DNA of 64,000 bases from contig JBHOQN010000003.1 of the NCBI GenBank assembly GCA_042408965.1, forward strand, positions 1 through 64,000, read 5' to 3'. The position numbers were made by a program, and so were the translations under genes. This DNA comes from Thermogemmatispora sp042408965 (GTDB lineage: Bacteria > Chloroflexota > Ktedonobacteria > Ktedonobacterales > Ktedonobacteraceae). The notes under the pieces are model-generated. The model was given only the letters and a program-made list of their open reading frames with translations. It searched no databases and was not told where the DNA came from. Each line of letters opens with the position of its first letter. The stretch's first letter is position 1. This document shows positions 14,587 through 23,435 of the stretch, in pieces.

Positions 14587-17500
14587 CTAGCGATTCAGCA
14601 GGCTGCCGACGTAGCGCAGGATCTCGTTAGCGCAGACATGGCAGTAGCCATGCTCCGTCATCAGGCGATCGACCACCTCATTGATTTTGCGCAGTTGCTC
14701 CTTATCGGGCGTGCGCGTCGAGGTCGTGATCTTCACCACATCGCGCAGGTCGGCGAACAATTTCTTCTCGATAGCCTCCTTCAGCCGTTCGTGGCTGGTG
14801 TAGTCAAAGGCCAAGCCTTTGCGCGCCAGAGACGAGATGCGGATCAGAATCTCCTCGCGGAAGGTACGCTTGGCGTTCTCCGTGATCCCGATCTGCTCTT
14901 CGATTGAGCGCATCAAGTGCTCATCAGGCTCGATCTCTTCATCGGTGATGGGGTCGCGCAGTTTCGTCTTATTGCAGTAGGCCTCGACGTTATCGAGGTA
15001 GTTATTGAGCAACGTCCGGGCAGACTCCTCATAGGAGTAGACGAAAGCCCGCTGGACCTCTTTTTTCGCCAGCTCATCGTACTCTTTGCGCGCCTCGCTG
15101 ATGAAGTTGAGGTAGCGTTCGCGCTCCTCGCGGGTGATGCTGGTGTGCTGGTCGAGGCCGTCGCGCAGCGCGCGCAGGGCATCGATCGGGTTGATGCAGG
15201 TCACGTTCTGACGCACAAGGGCGTTCGAGAGGCGGTTAATGACATAGCGCGGTGAGATGCCATCCATGCCTTCGCGCTGCGCCTCCTCCTGCAGTTCTCG
15301 CACGTCCTTCTGCTTGAAGTCCTCGATGTCCTCGCCGTCGTAGAGGCGCAGCTTTTTCATCAGGCTCATGCCAGCCTTCTTCGAGGCCTCCAGGCGTGTG
15401 AGCACGGCGAAGATGCTGGCGATGCGCAGGGTGTACGGGGCGATGTGCACGTTCTGCAGTGCGCTCTGCTTGAGCAGCTTCTCATAGATTTTGATCTCAT
15501 CTGAGACACGCAGGTTATAGGGCACCTTCACCAGGATGATGCGGTCCTGCAGAGCCTCCGACTTCTTATTCCCCACGAAGGCCTGGTACTCATGCTCGTT
15601 GGTATGGCTGACCACCACCTCATCGGCGTAGATCATGCTGAAGCGGCCTGTCTTGATATTCTGTTCCTGGCTCAGCGTCAGCAGCACATAGAGGAACTTC
15701 TCATCGACCTTGAGCATCTCGATGAATTCCATCAGGCCGCGGTTAGAGACGTTCAGTTCGCCATCGAAGCGATAGGCCCGCGGGTCGCTCTCCACGCCCA
15801 CCTCGCCGATGGTGGAGAGGTCAATGCCACCGACCAGCTCGCTGATGTCCTGGCTATTGTGCTGGACGAAGCCATCAGCCACAAAGGAGTGCGTGCCTGG
15901 CACCAGCAGGTCGTAGACCGGCTCGATGCCGGCCGGGCGCACCGCGCGCACTGGCAGCCAGAGGTAAGCCTGCTGCACCTCAGCTCGTGTGGCCAGCGCT
16001 GTGGCGGCAGTGGCTGATTGCGCGGCGAGCGCTGTCTGTGGAGAGGAGAGCAGGTGCGGGCCGGCTGTGGCCGTGACCTCCGCCGGAGGGGAAGCGACGG
16101 CAGAGGCCTGCAGCGCGAGGGCCTCGAGGGCCTGGTCCAGGGGAGTGCTGCAGATGGTCGGCAGAGAGGGGATCAACGTAAGCAGCCCCAGGGCCTGGGC
16201 GCCATCCAGCGTCACATGGTAGACAGGCTTGCCGGTGGCTTCGCTGCTCCAGAGCCTGCCAGCGAGACCCAGATTCAGCAGCAGCGTCTGCACCTGGCGG
16301 GCGAGCTGACGCGATGGAATGGAGCAGGTGAACGTTGGTGAACCGGAGGCGAACTGCTCCAGGGTCGCTGTCTCCCCGAACAGTCCCTCCAGGAACGCGA
16401 GCAGGTCAGCTTCGCTACTGGAGAGGACCGCGGCCGGGATGGTCCGGCGGGCCGCCTCAGGGGAGAGGCCCAGCTCGCCGCGTAGCCAGATGCTCAGCGC
16501 CTGGCTGCTGATGAGAAGGTCACTCTTGCCGGTCTCTTCCGCAGGGTGCAGAGCGGCCTCCAGGCCGAACAGGTCGCGTGTCAGTGTGACGATGCGCGCG
16601 CTCAGCCGCTGCGAGCAGCTCACAAAGCGGACCTCGTACGGTGAGATGCAGCCCCGGGCGGTCAGCAGACCCAGCCAGGTGGCCAGTTGCGGCGTCATCG
16701 TCCGCGGCTGGCGTGGCAGCGGGTAGAAGCTGTCCGGCAGGGTAGTGCTCCGACCGAAGAGGCGGGAGCCGCGTGCCAGCGCCACAACATCGCCGGGCTG
16801 GAGGTCGCCGATCTTCTTCCAGGCGGTCTCGCCACCAGACAGCAGGGTCAGCAACGGGTGGTTGGCCGTGCCGCGAATCGTGAAGCCCAGCTCGGTTTCC
16901 ACCTCATAGATCGGCTGGAAGCCGCCGCAGTAGAACTTCGCAGCCCGCTCCGGGCCCTGTACACCCAGAACCGTTGTTTCAAAGGGAACAAACTCATCCT
17001 CGCGTGGCTTGCGCTCCAGCGAGAGGTAGATCTCCTCCATGGTGCGTAGACCCTCGCCCGTGAGAACGAGCGTATCGCCGGTCACACACTTGGGGTCCGA
17101 GGGCGTGAACGTGCCAATACCGACGCGGTACTTCTCGCTGAAGGCGACACGCTGGACAGGAACATCCTCGATGCGGCCACCATACTCGTTATCGAGCATG
17201 TAGCGGCAGCGAGGGCACAGGTCACCCTCGATGTAGAGGCCGAACTCCTTCTCCACATCAGCGCGCAGCTCATTGGGGATGAGATGCAAAGGCTCCTCAT
17301 GCATCGGGCAACCTTTAATCGCATAGACGGCACCGGCATCGGTGCGCGTATAGGCTTCCAGGCCGCGTTTGAGCAGCTGAACGATCGTCGATTTGCCGCC
17401 GCCGACCGGCCCCATGAGCAGCAGGATGCGCTTGCGCACCTCCAGGCGCTGGGCAGCCGAGTGGAAGTAATCCACGATCTGTTGCAATGCCTTTTCGATG

Positions 17501-17715
17501 CCGAAGATTTCCTGGCTGAAGAAGTTGTAACGCAGTTCGCCGCCGCGGGTGGTCTCGACCCCCGCCTCCATGATCATATCATAGATGCGCTCGTGAGAGA
17601 GACGGGCGACCTCCGGCCTCTTGCACGCGATCTCGAAGTACTGGGCGAACGTCCCCTCCCACGTAAGTGCTCGTTCACGGTCCCGATATTCCTCTAACCG
17701 CTTCACCAGGTCCAT
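14587..17715 (-). CDS. prkA: PrkA family AAA+ serine protein kinase containing an in-frame intein
   Basis: PrkA is an AAA+ protein described as a serine kinase or ATPase/protease-like factor acting in sporulation and stress. Exteins (1-209 and 621-1042) join to 631 residues, normal for PrkA. The N-part has Walker A GPVGGGKST (102-110), a Cys pair GDLCPRC and FTPSDPK; the C-part begins SQDISELVGG, includes RGLMEFIEMLK and ends in the PrkA C-terminal domain with a YCHVCANE motif. The 411-residue intein splits PSDPK-SQDIS exactly. The start has AAAGGG 8 bp upstream. It heads the operon prkA-yhbH-spoVR. Confidence 0.94.
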   Translation of the reverse strand: MDLVKRLEEYRDRERALTWEGTFAQYFEIACKRPEVARLSHERIYDMIMEAGVETTRGGELRYNFFSQEIFGIEKALQQIVDYFHSAAQRLEVRKRILLLMGPVGGGKSTIVQLLKRGLEAYTRTDAGAVYAIKGCPMHEEPLHLIPNELRADVEKEFGLYIEGDLCPRCRYMLDNEYGGRIEDVPVQRVAFSEKYRVGIGTFTPSDPKCVTGDTLVLTGEGLRTMEEIYLSLERKPREDEFVPFETTVLGVQGPERAAKFYCGGFQPIYEVETELGFTIRGTANHPLLTLLSGGETAWKKIGDLQPGDVVALARGSRLFGRSTTLPDSFYPLPRQPRTMTPQLATWLGLLTARGCISPYEVRFVSCSQRLSARIVTLTRDLFGLEAALHPAEETGKSDLLISSQALSIWLRGELGLSPEAARRTIPAAVLSSSEADLLAFLEGLFGETATLEQFASGSPTFTCSIPSRQLARQVQTLLLNLGLAGRLWSSEATGKPVYHVTLDGAQALGLLTLIPSLPTICSTPLDQALEALALQASAVASPPAEVTATAGPHLLSSPQTALAAQSATAATALATRAEVQQAYLWLPVRAVRPAGIEPVYDLLVPGTHSFVADGFVQHNSQDISELVGGIDLSTIGEVGVESDPRAYRFDGELNVSNRGLMEFIEMLKVDEKFLYVLLTLSQEQNIKTGRFSMIYADEVVVSHTNEHEYQAFVGNKKSEALQDRIILVKVPYNLRVSDEIKIYEKLLKQSALQNVHIAPYTLRIASIFAVLTRLEASKKAGMSLMKKLRLYDGEDIEDFKQKDVRELQEEAQREGMDGISPRYVINRLSNALVRQNVTCINPIDALRALRDGLDQHTSITREERERYLNFISEARKEYDELAKKEVQRAFVYSYEESARTLLNNYLDNVEAYCNKTKLRDPITDEEIEPDEHLMRSIEEQIGITENAKRTFREEILIRISSLARKGLAFDYTSHERLKEAIEKKLFADLRDVVKITTSTRTPDKEQLRKINEVVDRLMTEHGYCHVCANEILRYVGSLLNR
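15856..17088 (-). mobile_element. Intein in PrkA (411 residues) with degenerate endonuclease region
   Basis: Residues 210-620 of the prkA product. Block A is CVTGDTLVLTGEG (Cys1). Block B is GTANHPLLT, with the canonical Thr and His. Block F is VYDLLVPGTHSFVADG, and block G is FVQHN, followed by extein Ser+1. Two LAGLIDADG-like helices, LATWLGLLTARG and FLEGLFGETA, lack the acidic catalytic residues. An Ala/Ser/Thr-rich low-complexity stretch of about 55 residues precedes the C-terminal blocks. It is unlike the SpoVR intein in sequence apart from the standard motifs. Confidence 0.93.
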
Positions 17716-18466
17716 AGGTTACCCTTTCTGTGTTCTATGCTGCCGGCCTGGTTCGGGTTGGACGCGGCGCCCCGGACCATTGCCGACGGGACGGGAAAAC
17801 ATGCTGACAGTCTGACTGAGATGACTCTCCAGGCGTTCTTCCTTCTTCGCTATCTGCTGCTCCTTCCAGGACGAAAACAAGGAGTGGTGAGACCAAAAAG
17901 GCTGGTTTTCTTGCTCGATCTGCGCGCCAAGCTAGAGAACCAGCCCTTTCTACGTTGCAAATTTCAGTGTCCGCGCTGTTCAGCATCCGCAAGCGGATCG
18001 GCAGCTCTGCAACCTGTACCTGAGCACTGACGTTCGCTCTCCTCCATTCAGTCATGTCTGGATCGTTCGTTCAGTATCCGCAAGTAGATCGACCGGGGAG
18101 CCGTGGTGCTGCCCTCCTCGCCTTGCGGCAATGAGAAGCAGGCATCGCCGCCTGTGCCGGTCAATTCAGACCTGCCACCCCTTGCGGGAGGACGTTTTTG
18201 GGGGTACGTCCGAACCTCTTCAGGTGTATCAAGATTCCAGGATAAACAGTGACGGTAATGGTAGCATACAGTACGGAGCGGCCCCTGTCAAGTGGAGACC
18301 GTTCCTTTGAGCGATCACTCTCTGCCGGCCAGACAGGGGCGGGGACCGCGGACGCCGGGTCTGGCTGGAGAGGTCCCGGCTCCTCTCTATTCTTCCTCGC
18401 TGTTCACGAAGCGGAAAGGGGACTGGCCCGGCGCTGGCGCTGCTGAGGAGGGCCGGCGTTGCGCAC
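17716..18466. other. Intergenic region upstream of prkA (751 bp)
   Basis: There is no convincing gene on either strand. It holds a 22-bp direct repeat (17979-18091), a small hairpin GGACGT-N10-ACGTCC (18190-18211) and the region that should contain the prkA operon promoter reading leftward. The length suggests room for regulated transcription or an unrecognised small RNA. Confidence 0.5.
17979..18091. repeat. 22-bp direct repeat pair upstream of prkA
   Basis: Copies at 17979-18000 and 18070-18091 match at 19 of 22 positions (TTCAGYATCCGCAAG..GATCG) and are 91 bp apart. The first copy contains the palindrome ATCCGC-AA-GCGGAT, which is decayed in the second. They may be binding sites controlling prkA. 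Confidence 0.5.
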
Positions 18467-19831
18467 TCAGGTCGCCGGTCCGCGAGGGCTCTCGACCAGG
18501 GGGAGAGAGACCTCCAGCCCCAGGCCGCCGGCCGGTCGCGTAGAGAGCTGGAGCGTGCCGCCGCTCTGCTGGGCGCGCTCACGCATGCCGCTCAGACCGT
18601 AGTGGCCAGGAGGACTCTCGCAGATGTCATCGTGGCCGTGCTCGTCGGGGCGACACAGTCCTGCTGGCAGCCCAACGCCGTCGTCTTCGATGCGCATGAT
18701 CACCCGTCCTGGGGGGCGCTGCACCTGGAGCACAAGCTGGCTGGCGTGGGCATGTTTCTCCACGTTGGTGAGGGCCTCCTGCGCGATGCGCCAGAGCGTC
18801 TCCTGCAGCTCTGCAGAGAGGTCCTCCAGGTTCGGAGCGATCTCCAGCGTCAAGCGCAGGCCGCAGCGCTCAGCCACTCCCTGGGCCAGGCGTGTGAGGA
18901 CGATGGCGAGCGATTCGCGTTCCAGCGTCGGTGAGCGCAGGTTCTCGATGGAGGCACGCAGCTCCTGCATGGTCTGACGGGCGATGTCCAGCGTCTCGCT
19001 CAGTTCCCGCTCGCAGCGCTCCGGGTTGCCTGCCAGCAGCCGCCGGCTGGCCTCCAGTTTGACGGCGATCAGCGTCAGGGCATGTCCCAGTGTGTCGTGC
19101 ATCTCACGGGCCAGGCGAGTGCGCTCGCGCAGGATCGCCAGCTCCTGCTCCTGGGCCAGCGAGGCCTCCAGGTGGCGATGGGCCTCCTCCAGTTCCAGGT
19201 GGGCCTCGCTCAACTGCTGCAGCAGCGCAGCCCGCTCGAAGCGGTCGCTCAGCAGCAGATAGATGGTCAGCGCGGAGATCAACGAGGAGGTCAGTGCCAG
19301 GCTGATGCTTGCCAGGCTGCCGATATCAATGCTCGTCGGTGGCCACTGCAGCAGACCCGTTGCGAAGAGCATGGTGCCGATACAGAGCAGCAGGAGCGGC
19401 ATGAGAAGACGCAGCGAGAAGAGGGAGAAGGAGATGCCAAAGAGCGCCCAGTAGTCCCAGGCGAAGGCCGGGTTGATGCGCCGGAGGCCCAGGATCAGGA
19501 AGTAGATCAGGAACCAGAGTCCCAGGGAGTAGACCAGATGTGGCGGCCAGCCGCCTGCCGACAGGTGCCTTCGGTAGAAGAGCAGGTGCTGTGCATAGAG
19601 GATGAGCAGCAGCAGCGAGATACCGATGCTGGCGCTGGCTCGCCAGTCGTGCCAGTAGGCCGGCTGCGCGCTCAGCACCAGATAGAGATTGACACTCAAG
19701 GTGATCAAGGTGATGATCACCCAGAACTGCATGAAGTAGGCGAAGCGGCCGCGAAAGCGTTCTTCGAGCTGTGTCAGATTCCTCAACTGTGCCAGGGAGG
19801 TCTCTTGCGTTGATTCACAGTGTGTATTCAC
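18467..19831 (-). CDS. Orphan sensor histidine kinase, NarL/LiaS-type (HisKA_3)
   Basis: The 454-residue protein (GTG start at 19831 with AAAAGGGA 9 bp upstream; an ATG at 19876 is possible but has no site) has about six TM helices, a coiled coil (LSEAHLELEEAHRHLE), the HisKA_3 phosphoacceptor REMHDTLGHAL, and HATPase_c with EALTNVEKHAHA, EDDGVGLP and GHYGLSGMRERA. Such kinases pair with LuxR/NarL-type response regulators, but none is adjacent, so the partner must be elsewhere. The membrane sensor lacks a recognisable ligand domain. It lies 81 bp downstream of the SAM hydrolase gene on the same strand. Confidence 0.9.
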   Translation of the reverse strand: MNTHCESTQETSLAQLRNLTQLEERFRGRFAYFMQFWVIITLITLSVNLYLVLSAQPAYWHDWRASASIGISLLLLILYAQHLLFYRRHLSAGGWPPHLVYSLGLWFLIYFLILGLRRINPAFAWDYWALFGISFSLFSLRLLMPLLLLCIGTMLFATGLLQWPPTSIDIGSLASISLALTSSLISALTIYLLLSDRFERAALLQQLSEAHLELEEAHRHLEASLAQEQELAILRERTRLAREMHDTLGHALTLIAVKLEASRRLLAGNPERCERELSETLDIARQTMQELRASIENLRSPTLERESLAIVLTRLAQGVAERCGLRLTLEIAPNLEDLSAELQETLWRIAQEALTNVEKHAHASQLVLQVQRPPGRVIMRIEDDGVGLPAGLCRPDEHGHDDICESPPGHYGLSGMRERAQQSGGTLQLSTRPAGGLGLEVSLPLVESPRGPAT

Positions 19832-19912
19832 TCTGGCTATCCCTTTTGTGTCCAGATTCCATCTGAGGAAGAGCATAGCAGCCGGCGTGCTATGGCACCA
19901 GTGCCAGAAGCT

Positions 19913-20746
19913 CTATTCAGCGCCTATGACGAAAGTCACAGGCTCTCCGACGCCGATCCCCAGCGTGGCGGCAGCATTGCCATTGCGGATAGCGACCGCC
20001 ACCTGGCCGGAACTATCACTGTAGATGAACGGTTCCTGAGGGCCAGCCTCGCCGGCGAAGAAGCGCTGGCGGCGCGTGATGAGCAGGTTGCGCTGCGGAA
20101 AGACCAGTTGAGCCTGGGGAGCGCTGAAGAGATCGGGCACCAGGCTTAGAGGGATGCTCGTAATCAGGTTGCCGAAATGGTCGACGTAGATGATGCTGGC
20201 GCTGATCTGCTGGCCCTGGCGCTGTGCTCGTGGGCTGGCCAGACGCTGGAGCGTGGAGGGTTCGATCTGCGGCCCCAGTTCCTCCAGGGCGAGGCCGCGC
20301 GCCAGGTGCGCCCCGGCCGGCGCGAAGATGTCACGGCCGTGGAAGGTCGTGCTGACCTCCGGCAGGCGATAGGCAGGGTGTTCCAGAGCGACCGCCAGGT
20401 GCAGCGGCTGCTCCTCCAGGACGTAGCTGAAGAGGCCGTTGTCTGGTCCCACGAAGAACCAGGCGCCGGCCTGCAGAGCCAGGGCGCGACGCTGGCTGCC
20501 AACGCCTGGATCGACAACGCAGACGAAGATCGTCCCTGTGGGAAAGTAGCGATAGGCCGTTGAGAGCAGCCAGGCGCCGGCGGCGACCTGCTGCGGCTCA
20601 ACCTCGTGCGTAATATCGATCACCTGTGTGGTCGGCGCGATCGTGGCGATGACGCCCTTCATCACGCCAACGTAGCCGTCGCGCAGACCGAAGTCCGTCA
20701 GAAGCGCAATGGGCGGCTGCCCACGGTCCGTGTGTACTTGAGTCAT
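19913..20746 (-). CDS. S-adenosyl-L-methionine hydrolase / hydroxide adenosyltransferase (DUF62)
   Basis: The 277-residue protein of the DUF62 family splits SAM to adenosine and methionine using water. Motifs include LLTDFGLRDGYVGVMKGV near the start, DITHEV, VDPGVGS (89-95), FVGPDNGL, FHGRDIFAPA and DHFGNLITSI, the last two forming the adenosyl pocket. Related chlorinases and fluorinases carry other halide-pocket residues; DHFGNLITSI is typical of the hydrolase type. It is monocistronic or co-transcribed with the histidine kinase. Confidence 0.92.
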   Translation of the reverse strand: MTQVHTDRGQPPIALLTDFGLRDGYVGVMKGVIATIAPTTQVIDITHEVEPQQVAAGAWLLSTAYRYFPTGTIFVCVVDPGVGSQRRALALQAGAWFFVGPDNGLFSYVLEEQPLHLAVALEHPAYRLPEVSTTFHGRDIFAPAGAHLARGLALEELGPQIEPSTLQRLASPRAQRQGQQISASIIYVDHFGNLITSIPLSLVPDLFSAPQAQLVFPQRNLLITRRQRFFAGEAGPQEPFIYSDSSGQVAVAIRNGNAAATLGIGVGEPVTFVIGAE

Positions 20747-21160
20747 GAGCGCATTGATCCTCTCGTGTGATGGGCCTGGGCCGTATCAGCGCAGGCCCTT
20801 TCTCTCTTCTGTGTAGCCCCTTCTCCAGGGTGATGTCAAGAGGTTCCCTCTGCCGATGTCTGCTCGGTCCCCTCCTCAGTCGGTCAATGGTACTGTCAGC
20901 TATCCGTGGCTAGCAATTGTATGCTATACTAGCGACGATGTAGAGGAGTTCTGACAAGAATACAGGTAGAATACAAGCAGAGTCCTGCAAGAGTTCAGCG
21001 TATCTTCATTCAGCCTGTTTGAGAAAGAAGGTCGGGCGGTTCCGGGCCATGAGGATCCCAGGGGCGCTTCTGCACGGGCACTATTTTTGAGATCAATGGA
21101 AAAGGAGGCGGCGCTTCTTCCCGGCACGCCGCGGCGGGGATTGGCGCGCTGCATCAGCCG
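20747..21160. other. Divergent intergenic region (414 bp)
   Basis: It lies between the SAM hydrolase (minus) and pseudo-receiver (plus) genes. An extended -10 (TGCTATACT, -10 hexamer at 20925-20930) faces the plus strand without a clear -35. AAAAGGAGG at about 21101 is not followed by a usable in-frame start. I see nothing else. Confidence 0.45.
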
Positions 21161-23227
21161 ATGAATGTCAGTACTGGTGGCTCGCATATCCTGCTTTTTG
21201 AACGCGATCAACAACTTGCCGCCCTGCTCAGCAGTGAGCTGCAACTTGCCGGCTACGAGTGCCATCTGGCTCGCACGGCGGTAGAGGTCTTTGATGCGAT
21301 TGCTCGCCATCAGGTGCGGCTTGTCATGGTCAACCTGGCTCAGGCGGCGGCAGGGCGGCGCGAGTTCTGGGTTGCCCTGGAGGCACAGCGGCGGGGGCGC
21401 GGCGTGCTGGTGCTGACCTATCGTTGCACCAACCTGGCTGGCTATGGTCCCTATGATCCCGATGAGCATGGTCAGTCGGCCGATATAGAGGTGGATGGCA
21501 TGATCGGGATCATGCATCTGGTGGAGGCGGTCAGGGCGCAAGTACCGCTGCCCACAACGGCCTCTCATCCCCAGGTGCGCCTGGCGGACCTGTCGCCGCA
21601 GATGCCACTCTCCCCATCGACCTCCAGCCTGCACCATACTGCGCCGCAGGTCGCCATGCCTCCCGGCCCCGGCGCTCCTGGTGGTCCCGGCGGGCCGCCG
21701 CCGGCGCCGACCTATCTCTCCTCTGCCCAGGCGGCTCCCTCGGCCCCTGTGCCGCCGGCCATGCCGACCCATAGCTTCACCGACAAGATTCGCGCGGTCA
21801 TCTATCCGGGCAGTCGCAGCTTCGCAACGGCATCGGCCCCGGAAGGCGTCTGGACTGGTCAGGCTGGTGCCGGGCAGGGACCGCAGATGCCACCAGCGGT
21901 CGGGCTGGAGGGACTCTCGCCCACATTGCCTGCAACCATGGCGACTGCGCCGACTGCCGGTCTGCCCCAGATGTCGCCACGGCAGCCGCCGCCCTCGCCT
22001 GCCCAGGCCGCGCAGGCGGTCTATCAGCGCTATCAGGCTGAGGGCTTCTTCCAGGAGCAGGGAGAGCTGCAGCAGGGGTCGCCGCTCCAGCAGAGCGGCT
22101 ATCGTCCGGCTGTTCAGGAGGGTCTGACCCACGTTCCGACGTCTGCGTCGCAGTCCTATACGCAGTATGCCCCTCCGGCCGAGAAGGACGAATCGAGCCT
22201 GGCGCAGCTCACACGCCTGCTGCATGAGCACTCCGCTTCGGGACCGAATGGGGGGGCGCCGCCGATCGCGGAGCGCTCTTCGGGCGCCGAGCGACGGGTG
22301 CCGCCGCCCGAGGCGCCGTCCGGGGGGATGCCGCTGAGCACTGCGGCGCTGCGACCGGCTCCCATTCAGGGTCTGCCTCAGGATAGCGATGGTGAGTATC
22401 GCTCCGCGCGTCTCGATCCGCACGCGACGGGACGCCATCCGTCGGTGACGGGCGCTGCCATCAGCGAGCTATCGTCCCTGCGTATGGGGGCGCCGTCCAC
22501 CGCGCACCCCGGCAGTGCTCAGGGAAGTCCAGCCCCTGTGCCCGTCTATGGAGTCGATGGCCTGCTAACCGAACAGAGCAGCGAACGCCAGCTCGACCAT
22601 CGCGCTGAGAATGGACATGCGCATGCCTATATGCCTGGGGCCGTTTCTGAGCGGGAGCGCCATGTCAACGCCAGCGGTCCTGCTGGTGAGCGTGAGCGTG
22701 TTGATCACGCCGATGAAGAGACCGCCAAGGAGATGATGTACGCCGAGCCTGTGGCGCGCAGCGCTCCTGAAACGCCTGAGCCACGCCTCGATGAGCTGGC
22801 CGCCGATACGACGCTGCTCGATATCGTCCAGAGTCTGCCACCGATGGAGCCGGCGCCGCCGCCCCCACCGGTGCTCAGTGGGCGGGCCACGCGCTCGCTC
22901 GGAACGGTGTTGTTGGAAGGGCATCTGGTCCCACAGGACCGTCTGGAAGTGGCGCAGAATGTCCAGCGGATGCTCCGTGGGGTTGATCTTAACTATCAGC
23001 TGGGTGAAATTCTACTGATGTTTAAATTATTGACGCCTGACCAGTTGCTGGCCGCCAGTCTGGTCAGTTATGGCTTACTCAATACCGCACAGATTCGCTC
23101 GTTGGGGCGTATTCGTCAGGAGCTACACTCGATGGGATTGGAATACGATCTTGAGAATCTGATCATTCTCTTCCGCATCCTCACTCCGGAGCAACTGCGC
23201 GAAGTGCGCGCTAGCTGGTCCTCCTGA
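21161..23227 (+). CDS. Pseudo-receiver protein with Pro-rich linker and MshEN-like C-terminal domain
   Basis: The 688-residue protein begins with a receiver-like fold (HILLFERDQQLAALLSSELQLAGYE), but the phosphoacceptor position reads LVMVNLA, with Asn where Asp is expected, so phosphorylation is unlikely. A disordered Pro/Gly/Ala-rich linker (about 140-560) follows. The last 110 residues (SLGTVLLEGHLVPQDRLE... LGEILLMFKLLTPDQLL... LFRILTPEQLREV) look like two MshEN/GspE-N helical repeats, which in other proteins bind c-di-GMP. The start codon is uncertain, as the ribosome site is weak. Confidence 0.65.
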   Translation: MNVSTGGSHILLFERDQQLAALLSSELQLAGYECHLARTAVEVFDAIARHQVRLVMVNLAQAAAGRREFWVALEAQRRGRGVLVLTYRCTNLAGYGPYDPDEHGQSADIEVDGMIGIMHLVEAVRAQVPLPTTASHPQVRLADLSPQMPLSPSTSSLHHTAPQVAMPPGPGAPGGPGGPPPAPTYLSSAQAAPSAPVPPAMPTHSFTDKIRAVIYPGSRSFATASAPEGVWTGQAGAGQGPQMPPAVGLEGLSPTLPATMATAPTAGLPQMSPRQPPPSPAQAAQAVYQRYQAEGFFQEQGELQQGSPLQQSGYRPAVQEGLTHVPTSASQSYTQYAPPAEKDESSLAQLTRLLHEHSASGPNGGAPPIAERSSGAERRVPPPEAPSGGMPLSTAALRPAPIQGLPQDSDGEYRSARLDPHATGRHPSVTGAAISELSSLRMGAPSTAHPGSAQGSPAPVPVYGVDGLLTEQSSERQLDHRAENGHAHAYMPGAVSERERHVNASGPAGERERVDHADEETAKEMMYAEPVARSAPETPEPRLDELAADTTLLDIVQSLPPMEPAPPPPPVLSGRATRSLGTVLLEGHLVPQDRLEVAQNVQRMLRGVDLNYQLGEILLMFKLLTPDQLLAASLVSYGLLNTAQIRSLGRIRQELHSMGLEYDLENLIILFRILTPEQLREVRASWSS

Positions 23228-23232
23228 GGCGT

Positions 23233-23262
23233 GATCTGCCTCGATCTGCCTCAGTCTGCCTC
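23233..23262 (+). repeat. Three 10-bp tandem repeats after a stop codon
   Basis: The unit is approximately ATCTGCCTCG, with three copies starting 6 bp after the stop of the pseudo-receiver gene. The function is unknown. Confidence 0.5.
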
Positions 23263-23435
23263 GGCTCCAGTCCCTTGAGTACTGGCTGATCACTGTCCTG
23301 TGCTGCGCCCGGAGCAGGTTGACGGCTGTCGTCTCTGCTCTACCCCTCGCCGGCTGGATTGGCTATAATGTCTGGTGCTGAGATCCTGAGATGCCAGCAA
23401 CAGACACCATTCCACTGCATGGCAGGAGCATTTTC

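Noticed and set aside
20924..22438. Long minus-strand open frame opposite the pseudo-receiver gene
   Set aside because: Its product is Arg/Gly/Leu-rich with no fold and it overlaps a better gene with a clear domain structure; this is typical of GC-rich antisense shadows.
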